DNA of 64,000 nucleotides, taken from NCBI RefSeq assembly GCF_023145115.1, contig NZ_JAGLEJ010000039.1, forward strand, positions 29,583 through 93,582, given 5' to 3'. Made by a program: the position numbers and the translations under genes. The notes under the pieces were generated by a model. That model was given only the letters and a program-made list of their open reading frames with translations. It searched no databases and was not told the origin of the DNA. The number at the start of each line of letters is the position of its first letter. Position 1 is the first letter of the stretch. Source of the DNA: Algiphilus sp. GTDB taxonomy: Bacteria; Pseudomonadota; Gammaproteobacteria; Nevskiales; Nevskiaceae. Positions 28,049 to 35,823 of the stretch are shown here, one piece after another.

Positions 28049-28062
28049 TTACATGCGTAAGG
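28049..28062. promoter_or_regulatory. AT-richer inverted repeat upstream of rpoN
   Basis: CTTACATGCGTAAG is a near-perfect palindrome in a short AT-rich patch (about 28040-28078) between the LuxR-type regulator stop and rpoN. It is the only AT-rich stretch nearby and is a candidate operator or promoter region for rpoN and the activator gene behind it. Confidence 0.4.
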
Positions 28063-28088
28063 TTATGTACTACGAATGCCGTACGCGC

Positions 28089-28724
28089 TCAGTAGCCTGC
28101 GGCCTGCCGCCCCTGAACCGCCAGCACGAGCAGCTCGTGCGCACTGCGGGCGCCCAGCTGCTGCATGAGGCGTGCCCGGTGGGTCTCCACGGTCTTCACG
28201 CCGATGCCGAGCAGGTCGGCGATCTGGCGCGTCGTCATGCCGTTGCCGAGCAGATCCATGACCTGCCGCTGGCGCGGCGACAGCCGGTCGAGCAGCGAGC
28301 CGGTGGCGCCGGGCACGCGGCCGTTGAGAAGATCGCCCACCAGCTCCGCGGGCAGCCAGGAATGGCCCTGCGACAGCTGCTGCAGCGCCTTGACGCAGGT
28401 CTCGGCATCGCTGTCCGGTGCCAGCACACCGGTCACGCCCTGGTTCAGGGCCGCGCGCAGGGCCTCGCGGTCGGCGCTGCTCAGCAGCAAGATGGGGGCC
28501 GAGGCATGCGCCGCCCGGATGCGACCGAGCCGCTCGCCCAGCACACCGGCGCCGAGCGCCGTTCCGTCCACCACGAACACGCGCGCGCCGCTCTCGCGCA
28601 GAGCGCGGGTAAGCCGGCTATCGGTCGGCAGCACATCCACCTTGTAGACCCCGCGCTGCGCCCGGAGACCGGCGGCGAACAGCTCGCCGACCGCGCGGTG
28701 GGGGAAGAGAACGGCGACGCGGAT
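28089..28724 (-). CDS. LuxR-type response regulator with degenerate receiver
   Basis: About 211 residues. The C-terminal LuxR helix-turn-helix is clear (LSPRQRQVMDLLGNGMTTRQ, then GIGVKTVETHRARL). The N-terminal half reads as a receiver fold beginning IRVAVLFPHRAVGELFAAGL, but the usual acidic pair is missing and the switch Lys is Ala (GVLAPD). Asp in VFVVDGT is the only candidate phosphorylation site. The first standard start codon is a GTG at 28640, which would cut off the first receiver strand and helix. Upstream the same frame has no ATG, GTG or TTG. An ATC at 28724 with GGAG nine bases before it fits best, so I use it tentatively. Confidence 0.7.
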   Translation of the reverse strand: MRVAVLFPHRAVGELFAAGLRAQRGVYKVDVLPTDSRLTRALRESGARVFVVDGTALGAGVLGERLGRIRAAHASAPILLLSSADREALRAALNQGVTGVLAPDSDAETCVKALQQLSQGHSWLPAELVGDLLNGRVPGATGSLLDRLSPRQRQVMDLLGNGMTTRQIADLLGIGVKTVETHRARLMQQLGARSAHELLVLAVQGRQAAGY

Positions 28725-28793
28725 GGCGGGGAACTCCGTGCGGGCGGCCGGACGGCCGGGAGCCCGATGGTAGCGGCTGGACGGGCGCCGCCG

Positions 28794-29315
28794 TCACCCC
28801 GCTCGACGAGCGGCGATCTCGCGGCGATGCAGGCGGAACAGCAACTGACTGTAGAGCTCGGCGGTCGCCTCGTCGGGCGCATCGAGCAGACACACCCAGT
28901 CGCTGCCGTCGCGCTGCACGCGCACCGGCAGTGGCAGCGGCATGGGCAGTCCGTCCAGGCAGTAGAGCAGCAGCCACTGCCGTTCATCCCGCTCTTCGCT
29001 ACCGTCGGCTTCCAGGAGCAGACGATCGGGCAGCAACCTCACCGCTCTGCTGGGTGGTAGCGGCCGATGAATGGCGAGCAGTTCGGCGCCCATCCAGAGC
29101 AGCAGATCGAGCTTGGTGTGCAGACGGCGCACGGATTCGGATGAAACGCCGCTCTCCCCCTCCCCTTCGTCGATTTCCTGCACGCCGCCGAGGCCGCCGA
29201 TGTCGATCAGCCGTCGCAGCAGCGCGACGAAGGGCGTCGGCGCGTCGTCGAGGCGCGGCTGCCAGAGCAGCGGCATGCGCGCCGTCGCCGACAGCCCTGC
29301 GCCGGTCTCAGCCAT
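28794..29315 (-). CDS. Atypical PilZ-like protein of the fliS-fliT operon
   Basis: 173 residues. A long helix (SSESVRRLHTKLDLLLWMGA) precedes a beta-barrel-like stretch of alternating hydrophobic residues (AVRLLPDRLLLEADG, QWLLLYCLDGLPMPLPLPVR, DWVCLLDAPDEATAELYSQL). This resembles the tetrameric PilZ-like proteins found with fliS in Xanthomonas. The c-di-GMP motifs RxxxR and (D/N)xSxxG are both absent, so it probably does not bind the nucleotide. The start MAETGAG overlaps the fliT end. Family assignment is by resemblance and position. Confidence 0.6.
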   Translation of the reverse strand: MAETGAGLSATARMPLLWQPRLDDAPTPFVALLRRLIDIGGLGGVQEIDEGEGESGVSSESVRRLHTKLDLLLWMGAELLAIHRPLPPSRAVRLLPDRLLLEADGSEERDERQWLLLYCLDGLPMPLPLPVRVQRDGSDWVCLLDAPDEATAELYSQLLFRLHRREIAARRAG

Positions 29316-29619
29316 GGGCGTAGGCACGCACGGCGTTGCGGCGGCCGTGCAGCCGGGAGAGCTCGCGGCGTGCATCCTCGCGCAGCGCCTGCACGTGGCC
29401 CAGCAGGCCCTGATAGGCGTCGTGCCACTGGCGCAGCTCGTCGGGCGGCGGCAGCGTGCCGCGCGCCTGGCGCTCGCGCAGCTCGGCGCCGGCCGCCTCG
29501 GCCACCGCCAGCGCAGCGGCGAAATCACCGGCGACCAGCGCCTGGCCGATGCGCTCGTGCGGCGGTGCGATGGCGACGCCTGTGGCGGTACCGTTGCCGA
29601 TGGCGGTCGGCGCGCTCAT
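29308..29619 (-). CDS. fliT: FliT-like flagellar chaperone
   Basis: 103 residues, mostly helical and charged, with a Gly/Ala N-terminal leader. It overlaps both fliS upstream and the PilZ-like gene downstream by a few bases. FliT is poorly conserved, so the name comes from size, helical character and the fliD-fliS-fliT order. FliT escorts the cap protein FliD to the export gate. Confidence 0.65.
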   Translation of the reverse strand: MSAPTAIGNGTATGVAIAPPHERIGQALVAGDFAAALAVAEAAGAELRERQARGTLPPPDELRQWHDAYQGLLGHVQALREDARRELSRLHGRRNAVRAYAHG

Positions 29620-30026
29620 GCCGCGACCCCCTGACGCGAACCTGCCGGAATCGCATCCCAGGCCCGCTTGATCTCGCCGAGCAGTTCCGCGACCTCGGCA
29701 TAGGCCGCATCGTCGCGATGCAGATTGGCCTCGAAGAGGCGGAGCACGCAGTATTCGTAGAGTCCGCGCAGACCGCGGGCAACCTCGCCGCCCGCCTGTT
29801 CATCCAGAATGCCGTCGAGATAGCCGACGATCTCCACGACGCGCGACGATGCCCGGCGGCGCGCAGCGTCATCGCCGCCGGCGAGTGCCTGGCGTGCGGC
29901 TGCGATGCGCGCCAGCGCACCGGCCAGCAGGCATTCGATGAGCTGATGCGGCGACTGCTCGGCAGCCGCGGCGAGCGGACCGGACTGTCCGTAGTGGTCG
30001 ACGGCACGGGCATAGGCGACAGGCAT
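29616..30026 (-). CDS. fliS: Flagellin export chaperone FliS
   Basis: 136 residues of the four-helix FliS type. The conserved parts are SPHQLIECLLAGALARIAAA and the C-terminal LYEYCVLRLFEANLHRDDA. It binds the flagellin C-terminus before export. It begins a four-gene operon (fliS, fliT, PilZ-like, LuxR-type regulator) under a sigma-28 promoter 30 bases upstream. Confidence 0.92.
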   Translation of the reverse strand: MPVAYARAVDHYGQSGPLAAAAEQSPHQLIECLLAGALARIAAARQALAGGDDAARRRASSRVVEIVGYLDGILDEQAGGEVARGLRGLYEYCVLRLFEANLHRDDAAYAEVAELLGEIKRAWDAIPAGSRQGVAA

Positions 30027-30055
30027 GGCGATTCTCGTGTTGGGTGCTTGCCCTG

Positions 30056-30082
30056 TTATCGGCCGTTCCGGCGTGAACTTGA
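30056..30082 (-). promoter_or_regulatory. Sigma-28 promoter for fliS
   Basis: The minus strand shows TCAA, 15 bases, then GCCGATAA, a perfect FliA -10 box. The box ends 30 bases before the fliS ATG. Confidence 0.8.
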
Positions 30083-30091
30083 AGGCCGCGA

Positions 30092-31450
30092 TCAGCCGCT
30101 CGTCACGCCGAGCTGCTGGGCCAGGAAGTTGCTGTCCTGCTGGAGCTGCGCCATGAGCGTGTCGAGCGCGGCGAACTGGCTGCGCAGACGCGACTCGATC
30201 TGCTCGATGCGCCGGTCGAGGGCCTCGCGATCATCGGCCACGCGATCGAGACGCCGATCGATGGCCTCGGTGCGCGAGGCGAACAGGCCATCGTCGCCGA
30301 GATAGCCGGCGAGACGGCTGTCCGCGCGACCGCCGAGGCCGGCGCTGCCGAGCAGCGCGGCGACGCCCTCGGTATCGTCGGCAATGGCCGCATCGAAGGC
30401 GGCGCGATCGAAGCTCAGGCGGCCCTCGGCGTCGCCCTCGATGCCGAGCTGCGAAAGCACGCGGGTGCCGGCGCCCTCGCCGCCCTGCACGCGCAGCAGG
30501 TCGCGCATGGCGTTGTCGACGCCGCGCGCCGCCGCGTCGCCCTGCAGCGCGCCCGCGAAGCCGCTGTCGGCGTTGAAGGCGGTGACCTGCTCTACGGTGT
30601 CGCGGCTGCTGTTGTAGGCCTTGACGAAAGCGGCGACCGCATCGGCGAGCGGCGCATCGTCGCGCGCCACCGTCACGGCGGACGTGCTCCCTGGCTCCGC
30701 GCGCGCCACATCGATGGCGATGCCGTCGATGACCTCGTCGAAGCGATTGCCGGCGCTGGTGATCTGCACGCCGTCGATGCGGATCGACGCATCGGCGGCC
30801 GCGGCGACCTCGGTGAGCTGATCGGTGCCGACGTCGCCGGTGTAGCGCAGCGCGTCGAGGCCGCCATCGCCGCCGGTGGCCGTGACGCTCAGCGTGTTGG
30901 CCGCGCCGGTGCTCTCGGCGCTCAGGATGAGCTGGGCACCGGCGGCGCCGTTGACCACAGTCGCGCGCACGCCGGTGTTGTCGGCAGCGGTGTTGATGGC
31001 CTCGGCGATGGCGGCCGGGGTACCGCCGCCGGCGCCGATGACGACGTCGAAGCTGTCGCCCCCAACCCCGAGCGTCAGCGTGCCGGTGCCGACATCGCTG
31101 CCGGCGTCGAAGGCGGCCGAGCGCAGCTTGTGCGCGCGTGCCAGTGTCTCCACCTCGACATCGAAGCGCGCCGGCGAGGCGCTGCCGGAGGCGGTCACGG
31201 TGAACGGTGCATCATCCTCGTAGGTGGCCTTGTTGGGCGTCTGCGAGGCCTGCTCGGCCAGCGCGGTGGCGGCGCTGCGCAGCGCCGCGATGCTGGTGGA
31301 CAGGCTGTCGAAGGCGGTCGATTCCTGCCGCGAGCGGCTTTCCACCCGGTCGAGGCGGGCGGTCGGCCCCGCGCGTTCGGCCGAGACCAGCTGGGTGACC
31401 AGCGATTCGAGATCCAGGCCGGATCCGATGCCGGCGAATGTAATGGGCAT
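30092..31450 (-). CDS. fliD: Flagellar filament cap protein FliD
   Basis: 452 residues. The N-terminal FAGIGSGLDLESLVTQLVSA is the FliD signature. The middle has repeated beta-rich D2/D3 segments, and the C-terminal helix (RIEQIESRLRSQFAALDTLM, then QQDSNFLAQQL) is the conserved coiled coil. It caps the filament and folds flagellin at the tip. It follows flaG by 33 bases and ends just before the fliS promoter. Confidence 0.95.
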   Translation of the reverse strand: MPITFAGIGSGLDLESLVTQLVSAERAGPTARLDRVESRSRQESTAFDSLSTSIAALRSAATALAEQASQTPNKATYEDDAPFTVTASGSASPARFDVEVETLARAHKLRSAAFDAGSDVGTGTLTLGVGGDSFDVVIGAGGGTPAAIAEAINTAADNTGVRATVVNGAAGAQLILSAESTGAANTLSVTATGGDGGLDALRYTGDVGTDQLTEVAAAADASIRIDGVQITSAGNRFDEVIDGIAIDVARAEPGSTSAVTVARDDAPLADAVAAFVKAYNSSRDTVEQVTAFNADSGFAGALQGDAAARGVDNAMRDLLRVQGGEGAGTRVLSQLGIEGDAEGRLSFDRAAFDAAIADDTEGVAALLGSAGLGGRADSRLAGYLGDDGLFASRTEAIDRRLDRVADDREALDRRIEQIESRLRSQFAALDTLMAQLQQDSNFLAQQLGVTSG

Positions 31451-31483
31451 GTTCGGCCCTCCGTACTGTGCGATGACGCGCGA

Positions 31484-31795
31484 TCAGGCCTCTGCATCCA
31501 CCGTGCCACCGCGTGCGTCGGTGATCATGTCGGCGACGCGCAGCAGCACCTCGCTGGGGATCTGACGCACGACTTCGCCGGTGGCGGGGTCGCTGATGCG
31601 GATGACGACGCGCTGCTGGTCGTCGACCTCGAAGCGCACGTCGGCGCTCGACGGCGGCGCGGTGACCGCCTCCGACGGCATCGCCTGCGCCACCGGTTGC
31701 ACCGCAGCCGGTGCAGCCGGGGGCGCCGGCGGGGTCATCACGGACGGACGCGGCGCTTCCGCGGGATAGCGTTCCAGGGAGGTAATATCGATCAT
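31484..31795 (-). CDS. flaG: FlaG family protein
   Basis: 103 residues. A Pro/Ala-rich N-terminal half is followed by the conserved FlaG core VRFEVDDQQRVVIRISDPAT and EVVRQIPSEVLLRVADMI. FlaG influences filament length in Pseudomonas and Vibrio. I start at MIDITSLERY, preceded by GGAGGG seven bases upstream. Confidence 0.9.
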   Translation of the reverse strand: MIDITSLERYPAEAPRPSVMTPPAPPAAPAAVQPVAQAMPSEAVTAPPSSADVRFEVDDQQRVVIRISDPATGEVVRQIPSEVLLRVADMITDARGGTVDAEA

Positions 31796-31830
31796 GGGAC
31801 AACCCTCCGTGCCGGCGCGGCCGGCAACAA

Positions 31831-31845
31831 GCAAAACGGGGGCCG
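31831..31845 (-). promoter_or_regulatory. Possible sigma-54 promoter for flaG-fliD, overlapping the fliC terminator
   Basis: The minus strand reads CGGCCCCCGTTTTGC, with GG and GC spaced by 10 bases as RpoN requires, but the -24 box is otherwise imperfect. It uses the right arm and T-run of the fliC terminator. The -12 element is 36 bases from the flaG ATG. Confidence 0.35.
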
Positions 31846-31863
31846 ACCTCCGCCGGCCCCCGT
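31833..31863 (-). terminator. Rho-independent terminator of fliC
   Basis: A perfect 10-pair stem (ACGGGGGCCG with its complement) and an 8-base loop are followed on the minus strand by TTTTGCTTGTTG, 33 bases after the fliC stop. Confidence 0.85.
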
Positions 31864-31895
31864 GAAGGGATCACGCCTTGTGAGCGAATCGCGCA

Positions 31896-33047
31896 TTACC
31901 GCAGCAGGCTGAGCACGTTCTGCGGCGCCGAGTTGGCCTGGGCGAGCATCGCGGTACCGGCCTGCTGGAGGATCTGCCCGCGCGTCAGCGAGGCCGTCTC
32001 CGCCGCGAAGTCGGCATCCTGGATGCGCGACCGCGAGGCGCTCAGGTTCTCGGAGGTCGTCTGCAGATTGGCGACCACCGACTCGAAGCGGCTCTGCAGC
32101 GCACCGAGATCGGCGCGTGCGGTGTTCACGGTGTCGAGCGCGCTGTCCACCAGGCTGATCGCGGTCTGCGCACCGGCATAGTTGCCGACGGTCAGCGTGT
32201 CGATGCCCGTGGTGGTGGCGGCGGCGCCCACCGCGCCGTTGGCCCAGCCGGTGATGGTGGCGTCGTTGGCGGCTCCGGCGACCGTCACGGCGGCCGAGCT
32301 GTTCAGCGTGATCTGGCCGGTGGCCGAATCGTAGGACGCGCCGACGTCGGTCTGCTGGGAAACCGCGTTGATGGCGTTGACCAGCTGGCCGGCACGCTCG
32401 GAGGCGCTCGACGCGGCCGAGATGGCACCGACATCCACGCCGTTGATGGTCAGGTCGCCGGCCGAGATGGCGGTACCGAAGCCGGTCAGGCTGGACGCCG
32501 CCACCGAGAGGGCGCCACCGGTGGCCTGGGTGACCGAGCCGAGGGCCGCGGTGTTGATGTCGGCGATCGACGACACCGTGATCGTTTCACCCGCGTTGGC
32601 ACCGACCTGGAACGAAGCACCCGCGAAGGAACCGTCGAGCAGATTCACGCCGTTGAAGGAGGTCTGGTCGGCGACGCGGTTGATCTCGGAGAGCAGCTGC
32701 GAGACTTCCGCCTGCAGGGCGTTGCGGTCGGTGGCCGAGTTGGTGGCGTTGGACGACTGCACCGCCAGCTCGCGGATGCGCTGCAGGTTGTTGGTGACCT
32801 CGCCCAGGGCACCCTCGGCGGTCTGCGCGAGGGAGACGCCGTCGTTGGCGTTGCGCACGGCCTGGTTCATGCCGCGGATCTGCGAGGTGAAGCGCTCGGA
32901 GATGGCGAGACCGGCGGCGTCGTCCTTGGCGCTGTTGATGCGCAGACCGGACGAGAGACGCTCCATCGACGTCGCCAGCTGCGACTGCGTGCTGGCGATG
33001 TTGCGCTGGGCGTTGAGAGACATCACGTTGGTGTTGATCGAAAGCAT
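31896..33047 (-). CDS. fliC: Flagellin
   Basis: 383 residues. The N-terminal D0/D1 region (INTNVMSLNAQRNIASTQSQ, SSGLRINSAKDDAAGLAISE) and the C-terminal D1/D0 region (ADFAAETASLTRGQILQQAG, ending NVLSLLR) are both intact. The variable middle is only about 150 residues and rich in Ala, Thr and Gly, so the filament surface domain is small. It is a single-gene unit with its own sigma-28 promoter and terminator. No second flagellin lies in the window. Confidence 0.97.
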   Translation of the reverse strand: MLSINTNVMSLNAQRNIASTQSQLATSMERLSSGLRINSAKDDAAGLAISERFTSQIRGMNQAVRNANDGVSLAQTAEGALGEVTNNLQRIRELAVQSSNATNSATDRNALQAEVSQLLSEINRVADQTSFNGVNLLDGSFAGASFQVGANAGETITVSSIADINTAALGSVTQATGGALSVAASSLTGFGTAISAGDLTINGVDVGAISAASSASERAGQLVNAINAVSQQTDVGASYDSATGQITLNSSAAVTVAGAANDATITGWANGAVGAAATTTGIDTLTVGNYAGAQTAISLVDSALDTVNTARADLGALQSRFESVVANLQTTSENLSASRSRIQDADFAAETASLTRGQILQQAGTAMLAQANSAPQNVLSLLR

Positions 33048-33129
33048 GGCGAAGACTCCTGGAAGGGCACTCGGGTCGGTGCCCGGCGTGCCGGGCAGTG
33101 GTGGGGCGCCAGCGGCGCCTTCGATCCCG

Positions 33130-33156
33130 GTATCGGCCCCTTCCCTCCGCCATTGA
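33130..33156 (-). promoter_or_regulatory. Sigma-28 promoter for fliC
   Basis: The minus strand shows TCAA, 15 bases, then GCCGATAC, one base off the FliA -10 consensus. It sits 83 bases before the flagellin ATG, leaving a leader of about 75 bases. Confidence 0.8.
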
Positions 33157-33173
33157 GGCCCCGCCGGGCCGCG

Positions 33174-33192
33174 GCGGTGCCAGCGGCACCGC
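33174..33192 (-). terminator. Hairpin after the PAS-GGDEF-EAL gene
   Basis: GCGGTGCC pairs perfectly with its complement around a 3-base loop, directly downstream of the PAS-GGDEF-EAL stop and upstream of the fliC promoter. It has no T-run, so termination is only probable. Confidence 0.4.
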
Positions 33193-33207
33193 GCGGCCGA
33201 CGAGCGG

Positions 33208-35724
33208 CTAGCCCTCGCCTTCCTCGTCCGCGATCAGGGGGCGCGCCTTGCCGCACAGGTCGCCCTGCGCCAGCAGCACGCCGCGCGCGCGCAGCAGGTC
33301 GGCGGTGCTGCGCCGCTCGACACCCTCGGCGATGACCGCGCCGCCGAGCTCGGTGGTGGCCGCGCAGGCCGCGTCCACCAGATGCCGGTAGACCGGCTCG
33401 TCGTCGAGGCGCGCCACCGTCCGGCTGTCGATCTTGATGCCGTCCGGCTGCAGCTGGCGCAGCTTCTCGAAGGCATCGACCCCGGTGCCGAAATCGTCCA
33501 GCCAGACACCGAAGCCGCGCGAGCGCAGCCCGTCGATGAGCGGTGTGGTGGCGCTGGCGCCCTGCGGCAGGTCGCGCTCCGCGATCTCGAAATGCAGCCG
33601 GCCGGCGGGCGCGGCCGCGCTGTCGAGCAGGCTCAGGCAGTCGCGGGTGAACAGCGGATCGGCCACCGACTGCGCCGACAGGTTGATCCACAGCGGCCCC
33701 TCGGGCGCCATGTCGAGCGCGATGGCGTCGAGCACTTCGCGCAGCACGTGCATGTCGATGCGCGGCATCAGGCCCAGCCGACGCGCCGCCGGCAGGAAGG
33801 TCCGCGGCAGCACCAGCGCGCCGTCGGCATCGCGGTAGCGCAGCAGGACCTCGTGCCCGGTCACGCCGCCGTCCTTGAGCGTGCTCACCGGCAGGCATTC
33901 CAGCGTGAAGCTGCCGCCGCGCCCTTCGAATGCGGTCTGCAGACGCTGGGCCCAGTCCATCTCGCGACGGGTACGCCGGATGTCGGCATCGCCCGGATCG
34001 AAGGCATGCACGCGATTGCCACCGGCGCGCTTGGCGACGTAGCAGGCGGTATCGGCACGCGCCAGCGTCTCGCCGGCATCGGTGCTCACCGGCGCTACGC
34101 CCAGGCTGAGCGTGACGCGGAAGGTGCGCCCCTCGAAGTCGAATGCGAAGTCGCGTACCGCCTCCAGCAGCGAATCGGCGATCCCATGCGCATCCTCGAC
34201 GGTGCAGTCGGGCAGCAGCGCGCCGAACTCGTCGCCGCCCAGCCGCGCGAAGCGATCGCCGGCGCGCAGCCGGCTGCGCACCAGGCGTGCGACCTCGATC
34301 AGCAGCGTGTCGCCGGCGGCGTGGCCGCAGCTGTCGTTGACGATCTTGAAGTGGTCGAAGTCGAAATAGATCAGCGCGTGACGCTGGCGTGTCATGCGGC
34401 CCGCCTCGGCAAGCCTGTCCGCGCAGTCGCCGAGCAGGTCCTCGAAGGCGCGGCGATTGAGCAGGCCGGTGAGCTCGTCGTGATTGGCCTGGTAGGCCCA
34501 GCGCGCGCTGAGCTGACTGGCGTCGGAGACATCCTGCATGACGAACACGCTGCCCAGGATCTCGCCCTGGCGGGAGACCATCGGCTTGACCGTGTAGCGC
34601 ACCGGGACCAGCTGGCCGCCGTCGGTGCGCAACCGCGGGAACGGTCCCGGCTCGCTCACGCTGCCCACGCGCAGCAGCGTGCCGACGGGATCGGCCAGCG
34701 GCGCATCATCGTCGCCGCCCACCAGCGCCACGCAGTCGGCGAAGCGCTCGCCGACCAGGCGGGCACGCTGGCGCCCGAGCAGCGCGCAGGCGGCATCGTT
34801 GGCGTAGGTGACGACGCCGCGCGCGTCGGTGCGCAGCACGCCGTCGCCGATGGCCGCGAGCGTGATCTGGGCCAGCTCGTTGGCCTCGAACAGCGCATCC
34901 TCGGCCTGGCGGCGCGCCGACACGTCCTGGATCTGGGCGATGAAGTAGAGCGGCACGCCGTCGCGGTCGCGCGCCAGACTGACGTCCAGCTGCACGCTGA
35001 CCAGCCGCCCGCCCTTGTGCCGGTAGCGCTTGAAGATGCGGTAGCTGGCGCGGTTGCCGGCGAGTGCCTCCTCCACCAGTGCCCGATCGGTGGCGATGTC
35101 GTCGGGGTGCGAGATCGCCTGCCAGGTGGTGCGCAGCAGCTCGTCCTCGCTGTAGCCGACGATGCCGCTCAGCGCCGCATTGACCTTGAGGAAGGTGCCG
35201 TCGAGATCGATCAGTGCCTTGCCGATGGGGGCGAGATCGAAGCTCAGCCGCAACCGCTCCTCCGACTCGCGCAGCGCGCTGCGCGCCACGCGCATCTCGG
35301 TGAGATCGCGCCCCTCGGCAAGCAGCAGACAACCCTGCGCCGTCCCGTCGCTGCTCACCGGCTTGACCGAGAAATCCACCTCGGCATGCGCGCTGTTGGC
35401 GCCGCAGATGCTCTCGTCGTAGCGCACCAGCTCGCCGCTGCCGGCGCGCGCCACGGCATCCCTGAGACGCTCGCGTACCGCGCCGCTGCCGGCGAACCAC
35501 GGGGTATCCCACGCCAGCCGGCCGATGACGTCCTCGCGTTCGACCCCGGCGAAGGTCAGTGCCGCATCATTGACTTCCAGCACCCAGCCATCGCGATGCA
35601 GGACGCCCATGAACTGCAGCGCCGAATTGAAGATGGCCCGATAGCGCAGGTCGCGCTCGCTGCCTTCGCTGGGTGCGGACGCGGCGGAATGCTCCGCGTT
35701 CTGCTCACGTATGGACGACGTCAT
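33208..35724 (-). CDS. PAS-GGDEF-EAL cyclic-di-GMP enzyme
   Basis: About 838 residues, no membrane segment. Three PAS modules fill residues 25-400 (RYRAIFNSALQFMGVLHRDG begins the first; HRYKGG-type PAS/PAC linkers follow). A GGDEF domain has intact RLGGDEFGALL at about 505. An EAL domain follows with EVLLRY, WINLSAQ, FEIAE, LDDFGTG, GIKID and AEGVE, so its metal and catalytic residues look mostly present. It could make or break c-di-GMP; phosphodiesterase activity is the common outcome for such fusions. It sits between flgL and fliC. The start MTSSIREQ is my choice; an in-frame ATG lies seven codons upstream (MPPRDPA). Confidence 0.88.
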   Translation of the reverse strand: MTSSIREQNAEHSAASAPSEGSERDLRYRAIFNSALQFMGVLHRDGWVLEVNDAALTFAGVEREDVIGRLAWDTPWFAGSGAVRERLRDAVARAGSGELVRYDESICGANSAHAEVDFSVKPVSSDGTAQGCLLLAEGRDLTEMRVARSALRESEERLRLSFDLAPIGKALIDLDGTFLKVNAALSGIVGYSEDELLRTTWQAISHPDDIATDRALVEEALAGNRASYRIFKRYRHKGGRLVSVQLDVSLARDRDGVPLYFIAQIQDVSARRQAEDALFEANELAQITLAAIGDGVLRTDARGVVTYANDAACALLGRQRARLVGERFADCVALVGGDDDAPLADPVGTLLRVGSVSEPGPFPRLRTDGGQLVPVRYTVKPMVSRQGEILGSVFVMQDVSDASQLSARWAYQANHDELTGLLNRRAFEDLLGDCADRLAEAGRMTRQRHALIYFDFDHFKIVNDSCGHAAGDTLLIEVARLVRSRLRAGDRFARLGGDEFGALLPDCTVEDAHGIADSLLEAVRDFAFDFEGRTFRVTLSLGVAPVSTDAGETLARADTACYVAKRAGGNRVHAFDPGDADIRRTRREMDWAQRLQTAFEGRGGSFTLECLPVSTLKDGGVTGHEVLLRYRDADGALVLPRTFLPAARRLGLMPRIDMHVLREVLDAIALDMAPEGPLWINLSAQSVADPLFTRDCLSLLDSAAAPAGRLHFEIAERDLPQGASATTPLIDGLRSRGFGVWLDDFGTGVDAFEKLRQLQPDGIKIDSRTVARLDDEPVYRHLVDAACAATTELGGAVIAEGVERRSTADLLRARGVLLAQGDLCGKARPLIADEEGEG

Positions 35725-35823
35725 GGCGGGGTCCCGGGGCGGCATGGACAGGGGCAGGGGGAACGATGCCCCGCCCTCGCGCGCCGTGCGCACGGGACCG
35801 GCACGGCGGTAGCCCGGGGCCGA

